Assembly (NCBI GenBank): GCA_036023115.1
Contig: JAYKKT010000086.1
Location: 13,469,501-13,533,500, forward strand
From: Brasenia schreberi
Lineage: Eukaryota > Streptophyta > Magnoliopsida > Nymphaeales > Cabombaceae
Direction: 5' to 3'
Length of the DNA: 64,000 nucleotides
Shown here: positions 1 through 11,066 of the stretch, in pieces
Numbering within the stretch: the first letter of the stretch is position 1
How the letters are laid out: every line of letters starts with the position of its first letter
Position numbers and translations under genes: made by a program
The notes under the pieces: model-generated
Told to the model about the DNA's origin: nothing
Database searches by the model: none
What the model saw: the letters and a program-made list of their open reading frames with translations, nothing else

Positions 1-290
1 GAATCCAAATTGGTTCTCTTTGTACTTTATACTTGTCTTAACCTACGTTTGATAATTCTTTCTCACAATTTCATAGTATGGCTCATTAACTTGATACCTC
101 GATAATTCGCACAATTCTGAATGTCTACCTTGTTCTTATATATGAGTATAAGTGTACTCGCTCTCCATTTCTCGAGCATCTTTTGGTTTGTCCATATTTC
201 ATTAAATAGTCTTGTGAGCCAAGTGGTTCCTATTTCTCCTAATATTTTTCAAATTTCTATAGGAATATTGTCTGATCCTACCGATTCTAT
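1..290 (-). mobile_element. RTE-type LINE fragment (reverse transcriptase region)
   Basis: The sequence matches, in the same orientation and order, the reverse-transcriptase N-terminal part of the two long RTE copies in this window (about 5700-5990 on minus, reverse of 9650-9940). Read on minus it gives the RTE signature around [12 protein letters not shown] followed by [14 protein letters not shown] and NYRGI-like blocks, with substitutions. It is cut by the left window edge, and homology stops near 290. It is an old, 5'- and 3'-incomplete copy with no intact reading frame. Confidence 0.8.
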
Positions 291-497
291 AACAATAAAA
301 TCATTCCGACCATATATATGCATGCTAATATCCTTCTCAATGACATCCTTCCAAATCTTGGTGGTTTGGTCCGGGAGATGGACCTTTCATATATGTGTGT
401 GTGCTCATATGCACATGCGTGCATGTGTATGAAAGTTGACTTTAATGAACCACTCGTCCTGAGCTTGTTTAATTAGAGTGGTGTTTACTTGGTGCAG

Positions 498-645
498 GCT
501 TGGCTTAAACGAGCTAATGAACTTAACACAAAGTACAAATTTTGGTTAACAGCGTATCCAAGCAGCAATCAGGAGTGCTCTTTCAGACCACTAAGGAATG
601 TTGCTGTCAAAAGATATGCAGCGATTCATTTGAACACCATGCACG
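498..645 (+). CDS. Orphan internal exon, product not recognised
   Basis: A 148-nt open stretch is flanked by a good acceptor (pyrimidine-rich, ending TTGGTGCAG) and a near-consensus donor (CACG followed by GTGAGT). It reads AWLKRANELNTKYKFWLTAY and then PSSNQECSFRPLRNVAVKRY, ending near HLNTMHG. Composition and splice signals look like a real internal exon (phase 0 in, phase 1 out). I do not recognise the family. The stretch just downstream (about 660-800) is also open in two frames and ends in a possible donor (CAG then GTATAA). It may be a further exon, but the phase does not decide it. The rest of the gene would lie left of the window, or the exon is a relic. Confidence 0.35.
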
Positions 646-1489
646 GTGAGTTTTGTGCTAACTGGGAGTAATTCCTCCTCTTCACTCTCCTCCACCGTTG
701 CCAACACCATCAAATTCCTACGCACCAGCATCTCTGTCCACCCTCATTGCCGACAGGGTCGGCTGCCACGCTCAATACCATCATTTAGAAGCTCTTCTTT
801 CAGGTATAAACACCTTCCTTACATAAACGTCACTGGGTAGTCTCATAAATGTGAATCGATCATGCTTGGATATGGGTTTACCAGTGCTGGTGATTGATGA
901 GGGAGACACGTACCACATCTACCCTTAGCCAGGAGAGTTCTTGCTCCTAATTCTCCTTATGTAGGTAACTGGCTATGGAATGCGAACCGTATTTGGAAAA
1001 ATAAAACGTGATCAAATTTGATATGGGATATCTGTTATGTTGCAGATATCCAATGGATATATCAAAAAAACAAAATCTTAATCAAGTTACTGTTTAGGAT
1101 GCTGAATCCCCTAAACTGAATCTGGGTCTTGCTAGATACAGATTATCTGAATGGAAGTCTCTTCTATTGCATTTGTGTAAGCAAACTGAACTTAGCACTA
1201 CCTTATAAGTTTAGAAGCAAGTCACAAAAAGGAGCAGGTACACTTATCACGAAGTGCTTCTAAACCTTTAACATCCCTATCTGTAAACTTCAATTGTGAA
1301 ATACAAATTCTAGATGCACCTCAGCTCAAACAAGGAGGTACATTTATCATGAAGACGGACCATAGTCCATGTCTCTTCCTCTTTTAAATCCAGCTTCAAT
1401 TGAATTCACCAAACTGATCATGAAGAACAAGACGACGAGTTATCCTGCAGGTGATGTGCCTCCCCAGTCAGGACACTTCTTTAGTGGGG
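646..1489. other. Stretch without a firm gene
   Basis: The part from 660 to 800 is C-rich and open, possibly an exon or 5' leader continuing the orphan exon at 498-645. From 840 to 1489 I see no coding signal. The part next to 1490 would be 3' untranslated region of the minus-strand last exon. Confidence 0.3.
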
Positions 1490-1588
1490 TCATCGACGCT
1501 CTTCTGGGAATATTCCTTTGAGGTACTCATCAAAACCATCCTCATCATCATATTCTTCGGTCATTTCCTGAAGTTGATCCGTTCCTTC
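1490..1588 (-). CDS. Probable last exon of the FRA10AC1-like gene
   Basis: On minus, an acceptor (GTCATGAACAG) is followed by a 99-nt open exon ending in TGA at 1492-1490. It encodes an acidic tail with EEYDDEDGFDEYLKGIFPEE near the end. FRA10AC1 proteins end in an acidic stretch followed by a short DEY(L/F)xG(M/L)F-like terminus; this resemblance and the shared strand with exons 1-3 at 12.1-14.9 kb are the basis of the call. The match is short, so it could belong to another gene. The middle exons, which would encode the conserved core after EGYR, were not found in between. Confidence 0.5.
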   Translation of the reverse strand, partial: EGTDQLQEMTEEYDDEDGFDEYLKGIFPEERR

Positions 1589-2020
1589 CTGTTCATGACA
1601 CCAGTAGGTACAATAAGTGGGGAGAAAATAATCTTTTAGTTTGTTAAGTTAGCAAAAGAGATCATGAAGACTGATTTTCTTCCTCGATGGTGAATACGGT
1701 CCCAAAACCAAGTGAAATTGGACAAATTTTGGTTTCATTTTGTTAACAAACACGTGCCAGCAAAGACACGCCCAGGGGGTTACGGTCCTTGCGTGGAGTT
1801 TTATGTCTAGGAGATGGGCACACACCTCTCTTGGCAGATTTTGTGGATTGGCTTTGCTGTTAGAAAATCGAACATAGTACTTAGGTTCACTATATAAAAA
1901 GGATCAGTTGCTAGAAGCAAAGATAATGACAACAAAGTAATGCCAAAGGTGAGCATTAAACATTTATCTGGCCCACTAGTTGTCTAATGTGCAGCATTAG
2001 GAGCTGCATCACTCGGGTAA

Positions 2021-2255
2021 CATGGATATGCCTTGGACACTGAAATCATCAAGAACTTATCAATTTTAGGTGACAAAGATGCATAAGAGCATATTGAATT
2101 GGAAATTATTCAAGCCTTGTGCAAAAAAAGTTCTTGATGAGTACATGTAGAAGGTATGTAATTTCTACATGGATATGCCTGGGACACTGAAATCATCAAG
2201 TACTTATCAATTTTAGGTGACAAAAATACATAAGAGCATAAGAGCATATTGAAGT
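2021..2255. repeat. Two imperfect copies of an ~80-bp segment
   Basis: A segment beginning CATGGATATGCC and containing GAAATCATCAAG and TATCAATTTTAGGTGACAAA occurs at about 2021-2098 and again from 2168, offset by 147 bp. The second copy also has a doubled ATAAGAGCAT. The rest of 1589-2300 shows nothing I recognise. Confidence 0.7.
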
Positions 2256-2299
2256 AGGAGGTAGTGAGGACCTTGAGAAGATAGATTATTTACTTGATG

Positions 2300-2575
2300 A
2301 TCCTGATTAAAATGTGTAAATGTATTTTTGCCCAATTATAAAAGTTATATTTTTTCTAAAGATGTCATATACTCCTTCAAAATATGTAATTTCCTTTTCA
2401 ATCATTGAATGGTGAATGATAATATGTACTACATTTTTGCATTATATGATTTCTTTGCAATTATCATATTTTTTTTATGTTTATTGAAATTTTTAGATTT
2501 TTACTTATTTTTAGTATTAAATTATGATACAACGTGATGCGATACGATACGATATGCATCGAACAACATTGATTC
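2300..2575 (+). mobile_element. 3' end of a hAT-type transposon (solo fragment)
   Basis: This A/T-rich stretch is alignable with 35265-35480, the 3' part of the hAT element at 33.2-35.5 kb. Shared blocks include the ATTGAATGGTGAATGAT-like, TTTTGCATTATATGA and TTTGCAATTATCATATTTTT segments, then the ACGATACGATATGCATCGAA subterminal motif. It ends near CGAACAACATT, resembling the CGAATAACACT terminus of that element. No transposase is left, and a Copia remnant follows directly. Confidence 0.65.
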
Positions 2576-2589
2576 TAATAACCTTTAGT

Positions 2590-4085
2590 GCTATTAGAAA
2601 GTAAAAAATCTTTAAATTAGATGTTAAAAATGCCTTCTTGAATGATAAGCTAAACGAAGAGTTATATATGATCTCTACTCTAGGACAATGTTCCAAAAAA
2701 TAATATCCTTAGATTCAATAAGGCTTTGTATGGTCTTAGGCAAGACACTAAGACTTGTTTCAACAGATTTGAAAGTTTCATGCATGTGCATAAGTTATTA
2801 TCATGATATCCTCACACAACTTTATTTGTGAGAAAATCATATGCAGATATAGTGATTCTGCTTTTATATGTTATGACAATGTAAAGGTGATATTCTTAAA
2901 AGAAGATCTTCACGAAGAATTTGAAATGAAAGATCTTGGATTATTCAATTGTTTTTGGAGAATTCAAATTATACAGGATATTTTATGTATCAAACAAAAT
3001 TTCCAAGTGATATTGTTAATAGGTCATCACTAAATGATGAGAAAAAAGTAGATGCACCCGAAGTACTTAGAACAAAATTAAGAGCAACGAAAGGAGAGAA
3101 ACTGGAAGATCCAACGCCGTATAAGAAGCTGATAAGGGCATTGACTTATCTATCTTTCACTCGTCCCGACATATTACACGTTTACATTGTAAGTTAGACT
3201 TGTTGCGCATATGAGTGTGGTCATAAGAATCATCATATACATTAAGCACTTTATGAACAAGGTTGTTTGTAACTTCATCTTCTCTTGATTTAATCAAATA
3301 TTAATGTTGATTGCTAGAGATGTCAATAATCAACACTCTACCACCAATTTTTTTATATTTTTAGGTAAGTTTTTATCTCCTAGGGATGCAAGAAATAGCA
3401 AAAAGTATCTCTATCTTCCACAAAAGCTTAATATCGTGGAATGACAACTATTACCGCTGAGATTTCGTGGATTATAGAGGTGTTGAAAGACATGAGAGTC
3501 GTTCTCGAACAACCTTCCATTATGTTTCGTGACAACAAGAGTGTCATATACATAGCATCTAATAACACCTTTCATAAAAGAACCAAGCATCTCGGGATGG
3601 GTTGTCACTTTATTAAAGAGGAGTGTTTGAAGAAAAAGCTAACCTTGTGCTATGTGCCTTCAGAACTTTAACTTAAAGATTTCTTTACAAAGTCATTGTT
3701 CGCTCTTAAATTTGATTTTTTGTTGAACAAACTTTCGATATACACATCGTAAGTTTGAGTGGGGGTGTTAAAGTGTACAATGCAATAGACCACTAGGGCC
3801 TAATGATAATTCGCAAAGCCCATGCCAAGGGACTAGTCGTTGGAGGTCAACAGCTTGCCCTCAATAGCTAGTCAAGAGAGTCGTTGGGGTTCCAATGGCT
3901 CTTGTCTTCTCTCTCTTCTTCATTAAAGTGTTGTAAATTACATTGTTTGTTTTATAAATAGAGCCTCTTACCTCAATAAAAATCATTATTTTGAGGAATC
4001 ATCTTGATTATTTGTTTGATTCGTTGGTTATTTGTTTGACTTGGTTTGTGTGTTTAAACACTAAAATGTTGGGTGTATTTGGTGT
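2590..4085 (+). mobile_element. Ty1/copia remnant: RT, RNase H and 3' LTR
   Basis: The plus strand reads, with frame breaks, the Copia reverse-transcriptase block LDVKNAFLND, then NKALYGLRQ, then EFEMKDLGLF. Next come the connection region (DPTPYKKLIRALTYL) and the RNase H end with DNKSVIYIASNNTFHKRTKH and a YVPSEL-like close. A purine tract (GAGTGGGGG) precedes the LTR start TGTTAAAG at 3766. Gag, protease and integrase are missing. Stops and shifts are frequent and the YVDD block is lost. The LTR is cut by an RTE fragment near 4088. Confidence 0.8.
3766..4085 (+). repeat. 3' LTR of the Copia remnant (truncated)
   Basis: It starts TGTTAAAGTG directly after a polypurine tract. It contains a TATA-like TTTATAAATAGAG (about 3951-3963) and an AATAAAA signal shortly after, as expected for a U3/R boundary. 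There is no matching 5' LTR upstream, and the right end is replaced by RTE sequence. Confidence 0.65.
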
Positions 4086-4089
4086 ATTG

Positions 4090-4317
4090 ATCTTTTGGTT
4101 TTTTCATATTTCATTAAATAGTCTTGTAAGTCAAGTGATCTTCATCTCTCTTAGAATTTTTCATGGTGGTCCTCGTCTTTCATAATATTATTTAGTCCAA
4201 ATTTACCAACCTCTATACGTTTAAGAGTCTCTTTGAGTTCATTCTTTTGAATACGTCGGTAGAAATTACGATTTATTTACTTTTCTGATTTGGTTAACTC
4301 TCTTAAGCTAATACTTT
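4090..4317 (-). mobile_element. RTE LINE internal fragment
   Basis: This matches the reverse-transcriptase N-terminal region of the long copies (compare 5870-6090). Landmarks are TTTCATTAAATAGTCTTGT and TTTGAATACGTCGGTAGAAA. It is broken internally by small deletions and is not coding. Confidence 0.7.
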
Positions 4318-4342
4318 CCTAAAAGTAACATAGGAATAAGTA

Positions 4343-4387
4343 CTACTACTACAACCAAGCCTTTTCCCATACTAGATGGGTCGGCTA
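4343..4387 (-). mobile_element. 45-bp RTE 3' tail insertion with target duplication
   Basis: On minus this is only the extreme 3' end of the RTE family: the GGTCGGCT/CTAGTATGGGAAAAGG block, then CTTGG and a GTAGTAG tail. It is flanked by AACATAGGAATAAGTA (4327-4342) and AACATAGAAATAAGTA (4388-4403), a 16-bp direct repeat with one mismatch. That is what target-primed insertion with extreme 5' truncation would leave. Confidence 0.7.
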
Positions 4388-4552
4388 AACATAGAAATAA
4401 GTAAGTACTATAGGAAAATATTCTAAAAGATTGAAAAGAGTGGCATATTATATTTTAGTTTTAGCACAAGTCATGACAAATAATTAAAACAATTCAACAA
4501 CTACTATGCTCCGCAAAGCCTAGCAATTCTTAATCATCACATATAAATTCAA

Positions 4553-7500
4553 GTACAACAACAACTAAGCCTTTTCCCATAGTAGATGAGGTCACCTACA
4601 TGGATTCTTTGTTTCCACATAGCCCTATCATATGCCATGTACAGTTAACTCACAATAAGCTAGATCATTTTTTATTGTTTTTTTCCAACACTTTTGTAGT
4701 CGTCCTCTACCTCTTCTAATACTTTCAAAATCTAGTTTTTCATACCTTCTTACAAGTTCTTTTTTTTAATCTTCTTTCTATATGTTCAAACCATCTTAAA
4801 CGATATTCTTATTTATCCTCTATTGATGTTACTCCTAATTTGTTTCTAATAACCTCATTATGTATACGCTCTTTTCTTATATGACCACTCATCCATCTCA
4901 ACATCTTCATTTATGTCAGACATCTTTGGTACATGTTGATGATTAACTTCCCAACACTCATAACCATAAAACATGGCAGGTCTAATTGTAGCTCTATAAT
5001 ATTAAACTTTAATGGTATCTTCTTATCACAAAGAATACATGACCCACCTATCCATTTTAACCAACATTAATTTTATACGTAACATCTCTATCAGTTCTTC
5101 CATCACTCTGAAAAATTAACCCTAGGTATTTAAAACTTTCATTTTGGGGGATGCAATGTGTGCCAATTTTAATTTTTAAGTCCTCTAAAGTAACCAAATG
5201 ATCAAACTTACATTCTATATATTTTGTCTTTGTTCTACTAAGTCGAAAGCATTTACTTTCTAATGTTTCTCTCTATAGTTCTAATTTTCTATTAACTTTT
5301 TCCTTAGACTCCTCCACTAACACAATGTCATCTGCAAATAACATACACCAAGGTACTTTATCTTAAATATGTTTTGTTAGCTCATTAATCACCATTATAA
5401 ATAAGTATGGACTTAACGTTGATCCTTTATGTAACCCAATATTAACTTCAAAGAATTTGTCAATCCTTCACGAGTCCTCACAAATGTTTTTGCACCATCG
5501 TACATGTCTCTTATAAGGTTTATGTATGTCAATGGGATACCTCTTTTTTCCAAGATTCTCTAAAGAACCTCCCTCGGTACCGTATCGTAAACTTTTCTAA
5601 ATCAATAAATATCATGTAAAGGTCTTTCTTTTTTACTTTAAAATGTTCCATAAGACGTCCCAAAAGGTGAATCGCTTCAATATTAGATATGCTTAGCATG
5701 AATCCAAATTGGTTCTATGTTGTATCCGATACTTGTCTTAGCCTACGTTCAATAATTATTTTCCATAATTTCATAGTATTGCTAACTTGATACCTCAATA
5801 ATTCGCACAATTTTGAATGTCAACCTTTTTCTTATATATGGGTATAAGTGTATTCGCTCTCCATTCCTTGTGCATCTTTTGGTTTCTCCATATTTCATTA
5901 AATAGTCTTGTGAGCCAAGTGATTTTTGTTTCTCCTAGGATTTTCCAAACTTCTATAAGAATGTTGTCTGGTCCTACAGATTTGTCACCCTTCATATTTT
6001 AAGAGCCTCTTTGATTTCATTCTTTTGAATACGTCGGTAGAAATTATGGTTTATATACTTTTTTGATTTGGCTAACTCTCCTAAGCTTATAAAAATAGTT
6101 TTTCCATCTATTTCTTATATCATCATTTGCCACTAGAATTTTTTCATCCTCTTCTTTGATGCATCTAATAGAATTAAGATCTTTAGTTTTCTTATCTTTA
6201 GCCCTAGATATACTAAAAATATCTCTTTCACCCTCTTTTAAGTTGGGTTTTTTATATAAATCCTCCCAAATTTTAACTTTTGCTTCACTAACGGCCTTTT
6301 CACTTCCTTCTTTACTTTCTTATAAGCCTCTAAGTTCACTAGTTTTCTTAGCATAATGTAATTTATAACACGCCCTCTTTGCCTTCATTTTATTTTGCAC
6401 TACTTCACTCCACCACCAAACTTCTTTTTGTACAGTTACAACTCCCTTAGATTCACCTAACACATCTTTCGCCACTTTCTTAATATGTATAACTATATTG
6501 TTCTACAAATCACAAGGTGTACCAACATAATTTCAGGCATCTCCTTGAAGGACTTTCTATTTTAATATACTTTTTTCTCACTTTTGAGGTTCCACCATTT
6601 AGTATGAATAGCTCGATACACTCTTTTCTTCTTTGTCCACTTTTTTCCACCTAAACCCATAACTAAAAGTCAATGTTGGGTGGTTAAGTTCTCCTGGATT
6701 TACTTTGGAATCTTTACAACACGCTCTATCTTTTTAACTATAAATAAAATAATCAATTTGCGTTTGTGATAAGCCACTCTTATAAGTAATTAAATGTTTA
6801 TCTCGTTTTTTGAATATTGTATTGAGTATAAAGAAATCAAATGCCATAACAAAATTTAAAATCTCCCTACCTTCCTCATTTATATCCTCAAAACCAAATT
6901 TTCTATGAATACCTTGATATCCTAATGTCTCTTTACCAACATGTCCATTTAAGTCTCCTCATAAACAAATCATATCCTTTTGTAGAATTCTTTGAATCAC
7001 CTAACTCCTCCAAAATAGTCGTCTATATACTATCTTCTAGTCCTACTTTGAGTGCGTAAGTACAAACTATATTCAAAACTTCTGCTCCTAACACCAATTT
7101 CAATGTCACGATTCTGCCACCATATCGTTGTATGTGTAATTATCTATTACATTATAATTTAAATCTTTATTTATGATAATACCAACAACGTTTCGAGCCT
7201 TTTCCTTACTTGGGTATAATAATTTAAAACTTCATCCTCAATTTCCTTTGCTTTTTCTCCAACCTGACTTTCTCTTATAAACATAGGATATGAATCTTTC
7301 TCCAAATCATAGTATCTACCACCTCCATTAGTTTACCGGACAATATTCTGATATTCTAGGAACCGATACGAATCTTATTATCTAGGACTAGCTTCTTTAT
7401 CTCCCGCATCCATGCATATTAAAAATGTGGAGACCCTCTTTGAAATTTATTCACTACATTCAGGCGGCAATGTAGTGGAACTAACTTCTTTATACACACC

Positions 7501-7670
7501 CGTCCATGATATGGGAACCCTCTCTGCAATTGATTCACTACATCCAGACGAAAATGTAGTGGCTCTGGCTTACTTTTCACTGCATTTGAGCCGACAAAGT
7601 TTTATTACGGTTGTTGAAAGCCTAACGCAACCCTCCTTTATTCGGGCCTGAGACCGGCCATGCAAGGGTG
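4553..7670 (-). mobile_element. Near-full-length RTE LINE, minus strand
   Basis: Reading on minus, the 5' leader (about 7670-7410) contains two stem-loops. It is followed by the endonuclease region (GVRKLVLDN-like start near 7405, IGTL and QETKW-like blocks) and the reverse transcriptase (about 6050-5150). The C-terminal block ([17 protein letters not shown]) and a tail GGCTTAGTTGTTGTTGT (4573-4553) follow. It has many frameshifts and stops, so no protein survives. Its 5' end faces that of the plus copy starting at 7868, forming a large inverted repeat with about 200 bp between. The element sits in what would be intron 3 of the FRA10AC1-like gene. Confidence 0.85.
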
Positions 7671-8219
7671 TGAGAAAAACATAAGCTTACAAGTTTTTGC
7701 AACAAGTTGTAGGGAGGACACATAGAGCATGCGCACACGCACATGCATGCAGAGAGAGACCTTATAGCTAGGAAGCCCATCCTTTTTATCGCATTTCATG
7801 TTACTGCAAATAAACTGGCCTGTTAAAAGAATAAGACTAATTAGATTATATAATACACTGATGAAACTCCGCCCATGTAAGGGATCACCCTTGCATTGCC
7901 GGTCCCAAGCCCAAATAAAGGAGGTGGGTTGTGTTAGGCTTCCGACAGCTAGCGTAAAACTTCGTTAGATTTTTACATGGATTACAAAAATTATGAGCAT
8001 TGCTTTGGGGCGTCCCCGCTTAACAATGTGCAGCAGAGCCTGAATGCAGTAAGAAGTAAGCAAGAGACACTACATTTTTGCCTGAATATAGTGAATCAAT
8101 TGCAGAGAGGGTTCCCACATCATGGAAGGGTGTGGGTAAAGAAGTTAGTCCCACTACATTGCCGCCCGAATATAGTGAAAAATTTTTAGAGAGGGTCTCC
8201 GCATTTTGATTATGGACGA

Positions 8220-8993
8220 ATGCGGGGGGTAAGGAAGCTAGTCCTAGATAATAAGATTCGTATTGGTTCTTGGAATATCGGAACATTATCGAGTAAGCTA
8301 ATGGAGGTGGTAGATACTATGATTCGGAGAAAGATTCATATTCTATGTTTACAAGAGACAAAATGGGTTAGAGAAAAAGCAAAGGAGATAGAGGATACAG
8401 GTTTTAAATTATGGTACTCATGTAAGGAAAAGGCTCGAAACGGAGTTGGTATTATCATAAATAAAGATTTAAAGGAGAGTGTAGCAGACATACAACGATA
8501 TGATGACCGAATAATGATGTTGAAATTAGTGTTAGGAGCAGAGGTTTTGAATATAGTTTGTGCTTACACACCCCAAGTAGGACTAGAAGATAGTATAAAG
8601 ACAGTTTTTGGGAAAGAGTTAGATAAGGTGTTTCAAAAGATTCCACAAAGGGAGATGATTTGTTTAGGAGGAGATTTAAATGGACATGTCGGTAAAGAGG
8701 CATTAGGATATCAAGGGATTCATGGAAACTTTGGTTTTGGGGATATAAACGAGGAAGGTAGGGAGATTTTAAATTTTGCTATGGCATTTGATCTCTTAAT
8801 AGTCAATACAATCTTCAAAAAACAAGATGAACATTTAATTACTTATAAGAGTGGCTTATCACAAACAAAAATTGATTACTTTATTTGTAGAAAAAAAGAT
8901 AGAGCGTGTTGTAAAGATTGTAAGGTAATTCCAGGAGAAAGCTTAACCACCCAACATCGACTTTTAGTTATGGATTTACAAATAAAAAAATAG
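8220..8993 (+). CDS. RTE LINE endonuclease domain (dead copy)
   Basis: A 257-residue open stretch encodes an exonuclease/endonuclease/phosphatase-fold (APE-type) domain, which in LINEs nicks target DNA to prime reverse transcription. Visible landmarks are IRIGSWNIGTL near residue 13, CLQETKW near 43 (metal-binding Glu), NGVGIIIN, CAYTPQVG, GGDLNGHVG near 150, IDYFICRKKDR and TTQHRLLVMDL (catalytic His) near the end. All expected catalytic motifs are present. It stops at TAG where the family continues with Trp into the linker, so the polyprotein is broken. The first Met chosen is in the GVRKLVLDN start region; the true start may lie slightly upstream. Confidence 0.85.
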   Translation: MRGVRKLVLDNKIRIGSWNIGTLSSKLMEVVDTMIRRKIHILCLQETKWVREKAKEIEDTGFKLWYSCKEKARNGVGIIINKDLKESVADIQRYDDRIMMLKLVLGAEVLNIVCAYTPQVGLEDSIKTVFGKELDKVFQKIPQREMICLGGDLNGHVGKEALGYQGIHGNFGFGDINEEGREILNFAMAFDLLIVNTIFKKQDEHLITYKSGLSQTKIDYFICRKKDRACCKDCKVIPGESLTTQHRLLVMDLQIKK

Positions 8994-9296
8994 ACAAAGA
9001 AGAAAAGAGTGCATCGAGCTATTCGGATTAAATGGTGAAACCTCAAAAGCGAGAAAGAAGATATATTTAAACAAAAAGTCCTTCAAGGAGATGTTTGGAA
9101 TTATGTTGGCACACCTTGTGATATGTGGAACAATATGGCTATACGTGGCGAAAGATGTGTTAGAGGTATCTAAGGGAGGTGTACCAGGAATGAAGTAGTA
9201 TAAAATAAAATCAAGGCAAAGAGGGCATGTTATAAATTACATTATGCTAAGAAAACTAGTGAAACTTTAGAAGCTTATAAGAAAGCAAAGAAGGAA

Positions 9297-9572
9297 GTGA
9301 AAAAGGCCGTTAGTGAAGCAAAAGCTAAGATTTGGGATGACTTATATAAAAAACTCAACTCAAAAGAGGGTGAAAGAGATATTTTTAGAATAGCTAGGGC
9401 TAGAGATAAGAAAACTAAAGATCTTAATTATGTTAGATGCATAAAAGACGAGGATAAAAAAATTCTAGTGGCAAATGATGATATAAGAAATAGATGGAAA
9501 AACTATTTTTATAATCTTTTTAATGAAAATAAAGATGTTAGTATTAGTTTAGGAGATTTAGCCAAGTCATAA
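9297..9572 (+). pseudogene. RTE LINE linker segment between endonuclease and RT
   Basis: This is a 91-residue open segment in the same frame as the endonuclease and RT blocks. It is Lys-rich and helical, with RDIFRIARARDKKTKDLN and DIRNRWKNYFYNLFN, the stretch that precedes the RT palm in plant RTE elements. It is bounded by stops on both sides and is not an independent gene. Confidence 0.75.
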
Positions 9573-9635
9573 AATATAAACCACAATTTATACCGACGTA
9601 TTCAAAAGAATGAAGTCAAAGAGGCTCTTAAACAT

Positions 9636-10646
9636 ATGAAGAGTGGTAAATCGGTAGGACCAGATAATATTCCTATAGAAGTTTGGAAAATACTAGGAGA
9701 AATAGGAATCACTTGGCTCAGAAGACTATTTAATGAAATATGGAAAAACCAAAAGATGCCCGAGGAATGGAGAGTAAGTATACTTATACCCATATATAAG
9801 AACAAGGGAGACATTCAAAATTGTACGAATTATCGAGGTATCAAGTTAATGAGTCATACTATGAAATTATGGGAAAAAATTATCGAACGTAGGTTAAGAC
9901 AAGTATCAAGTACAACAAAGAACCAATTTGGATTTATGTTAGGCAGATCTACTATTGAAGCGATTCACCTTTTGAGACGTCTTATGAAATATTTTAGAGC
10001 AAAAAAGAAAGACCTTCACATGATATTGATTGATCTAGAAAAAGCTTATGATAGGGTACCGAGGGAGGTTCTTTGGAGAACTTTGAAAAAAAGAGGTATC
10101 CCATTTACATATATTAACCTTATAAGAGACATGTATGATGGTGCAAAAACACGTGTGAGGACTGAAGGGACGACAGACTTCTTTGAAGTTAATATTGGGT
10201 TACATCAAGTATCAACTTTAAGTCCATACTTATTTATAATGGTGATGGATGAGTTAACAAAACATATTCAAGATGAAGTACCTTGGTGTATGTTATTTGT
10301 AGATAACATTGTATTAGTGGAGGAGTCTAAGGAAAAAGTTAATAGAAAATTGGAACTATGGAGAGAAACATTAGAAAGCAAAGGCCTCCGACTTAGTAGA
10401 ACAAAGACAGAATATATGAAATGTAAGTTTGATCATTTGGCTACTTCACAGGACATAGAAATTAAAATTGGCACACATTGCATTCCCCAAAAGGAAAGTT
10501 TTAAATACCTAGGGTCAATTTTTCAAAGTGATGGAAGAATTGATGGAGATGTTACATATAGAATTATTGCTGGTTGGTTAAAATGGAGAGGAGCATCAAG
10601 TATTCTTTGTGATAAGAAGATACCATTAAAGTTAAAAGGTAAATAG
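9636..10646 (+). pseudogene. RTE LINE reverse transcriptase domain
   Basis: A 336-residue open stretch with RT blocks in order: [64 protein letters not shown] (first catalytic Asp), then [13 protein letters not shown]. The active-site block reads [11 protein letters not shown], where the family has (F/Y)xDD. The second catalytic Asp is Asn (codon AAC at 10305-10307), which should abolish polymerisation. [13 protein letters not shown] follows in the thumb. The frame ends at TAG 10644-10646, short of the C-terminal domain. It is dead by both the Asn substitution and the stop. Confidence 0.85.
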
Positions 10647-10757
10647 TATAGAGCAACAATTAGACCTGTCATGTTTTATGGTTCTGAGTGTTGGGCAATT
10701 AACCATCAACATGTACAAAAGATGTATGTACAGAAATGAAGATGTTGAGATGGATGA

Positions 10758-11066
10758 GTGGTCATACAAGAAAAGACCGTATACATAATGAGGTTATTAG
10801 AAATAAAATGTGTGGCACCAATAGAGGATAAAATGAGAGAATATCGTTTAAGGTGGTTTGGACATATAAAAAGAAGATCAAAAGAAGAACCTGTAAGAAG
10901 GTATAAAAAACTAGATTTTGGAAGTATTAAAAGAGGTAGAGGACGACCACAAAAGTGTTGGAAAGAAACAATAAAGAATGATCTAGCTTATTGTGAGTTA
11001 ACTGCTAATATGGTACATGATAGGGCTATGTGGAAAGAAAGAATCCATGCAACCAACCCCGTCTAG
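10758..11066 (+). pseudogene. RTE LINE C-terminal domain
   Basis: From about residue 18 this reads [19 protein letters not shown], then [18 protein letters not shown], the conserved C-terminal domain of plant RTE proteins. It ends at TAG 11064-11066 just before the 3' tail. The first 17 residues are out of frame: a 1-base loss near 10727 and a 2-base loss near 10810 cancel each other. The same domain on minus is found at 60760-61152 and 39905-40132. Confidence 0.8.

Noticed and set aside
3411..3608. Minus-strand frame of 65 codons
   Set aside because: It is antisense to Copia RNase H on plus, which has the DNKSVIYIASNN motif.
7412..7651. Plus-strand 79-codon frame, and its counterpart at 8020-8286 on minus
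   Set aside because: Both lie antisense in the RTE leader; the openness comes from the repeated stem-loop sequence.
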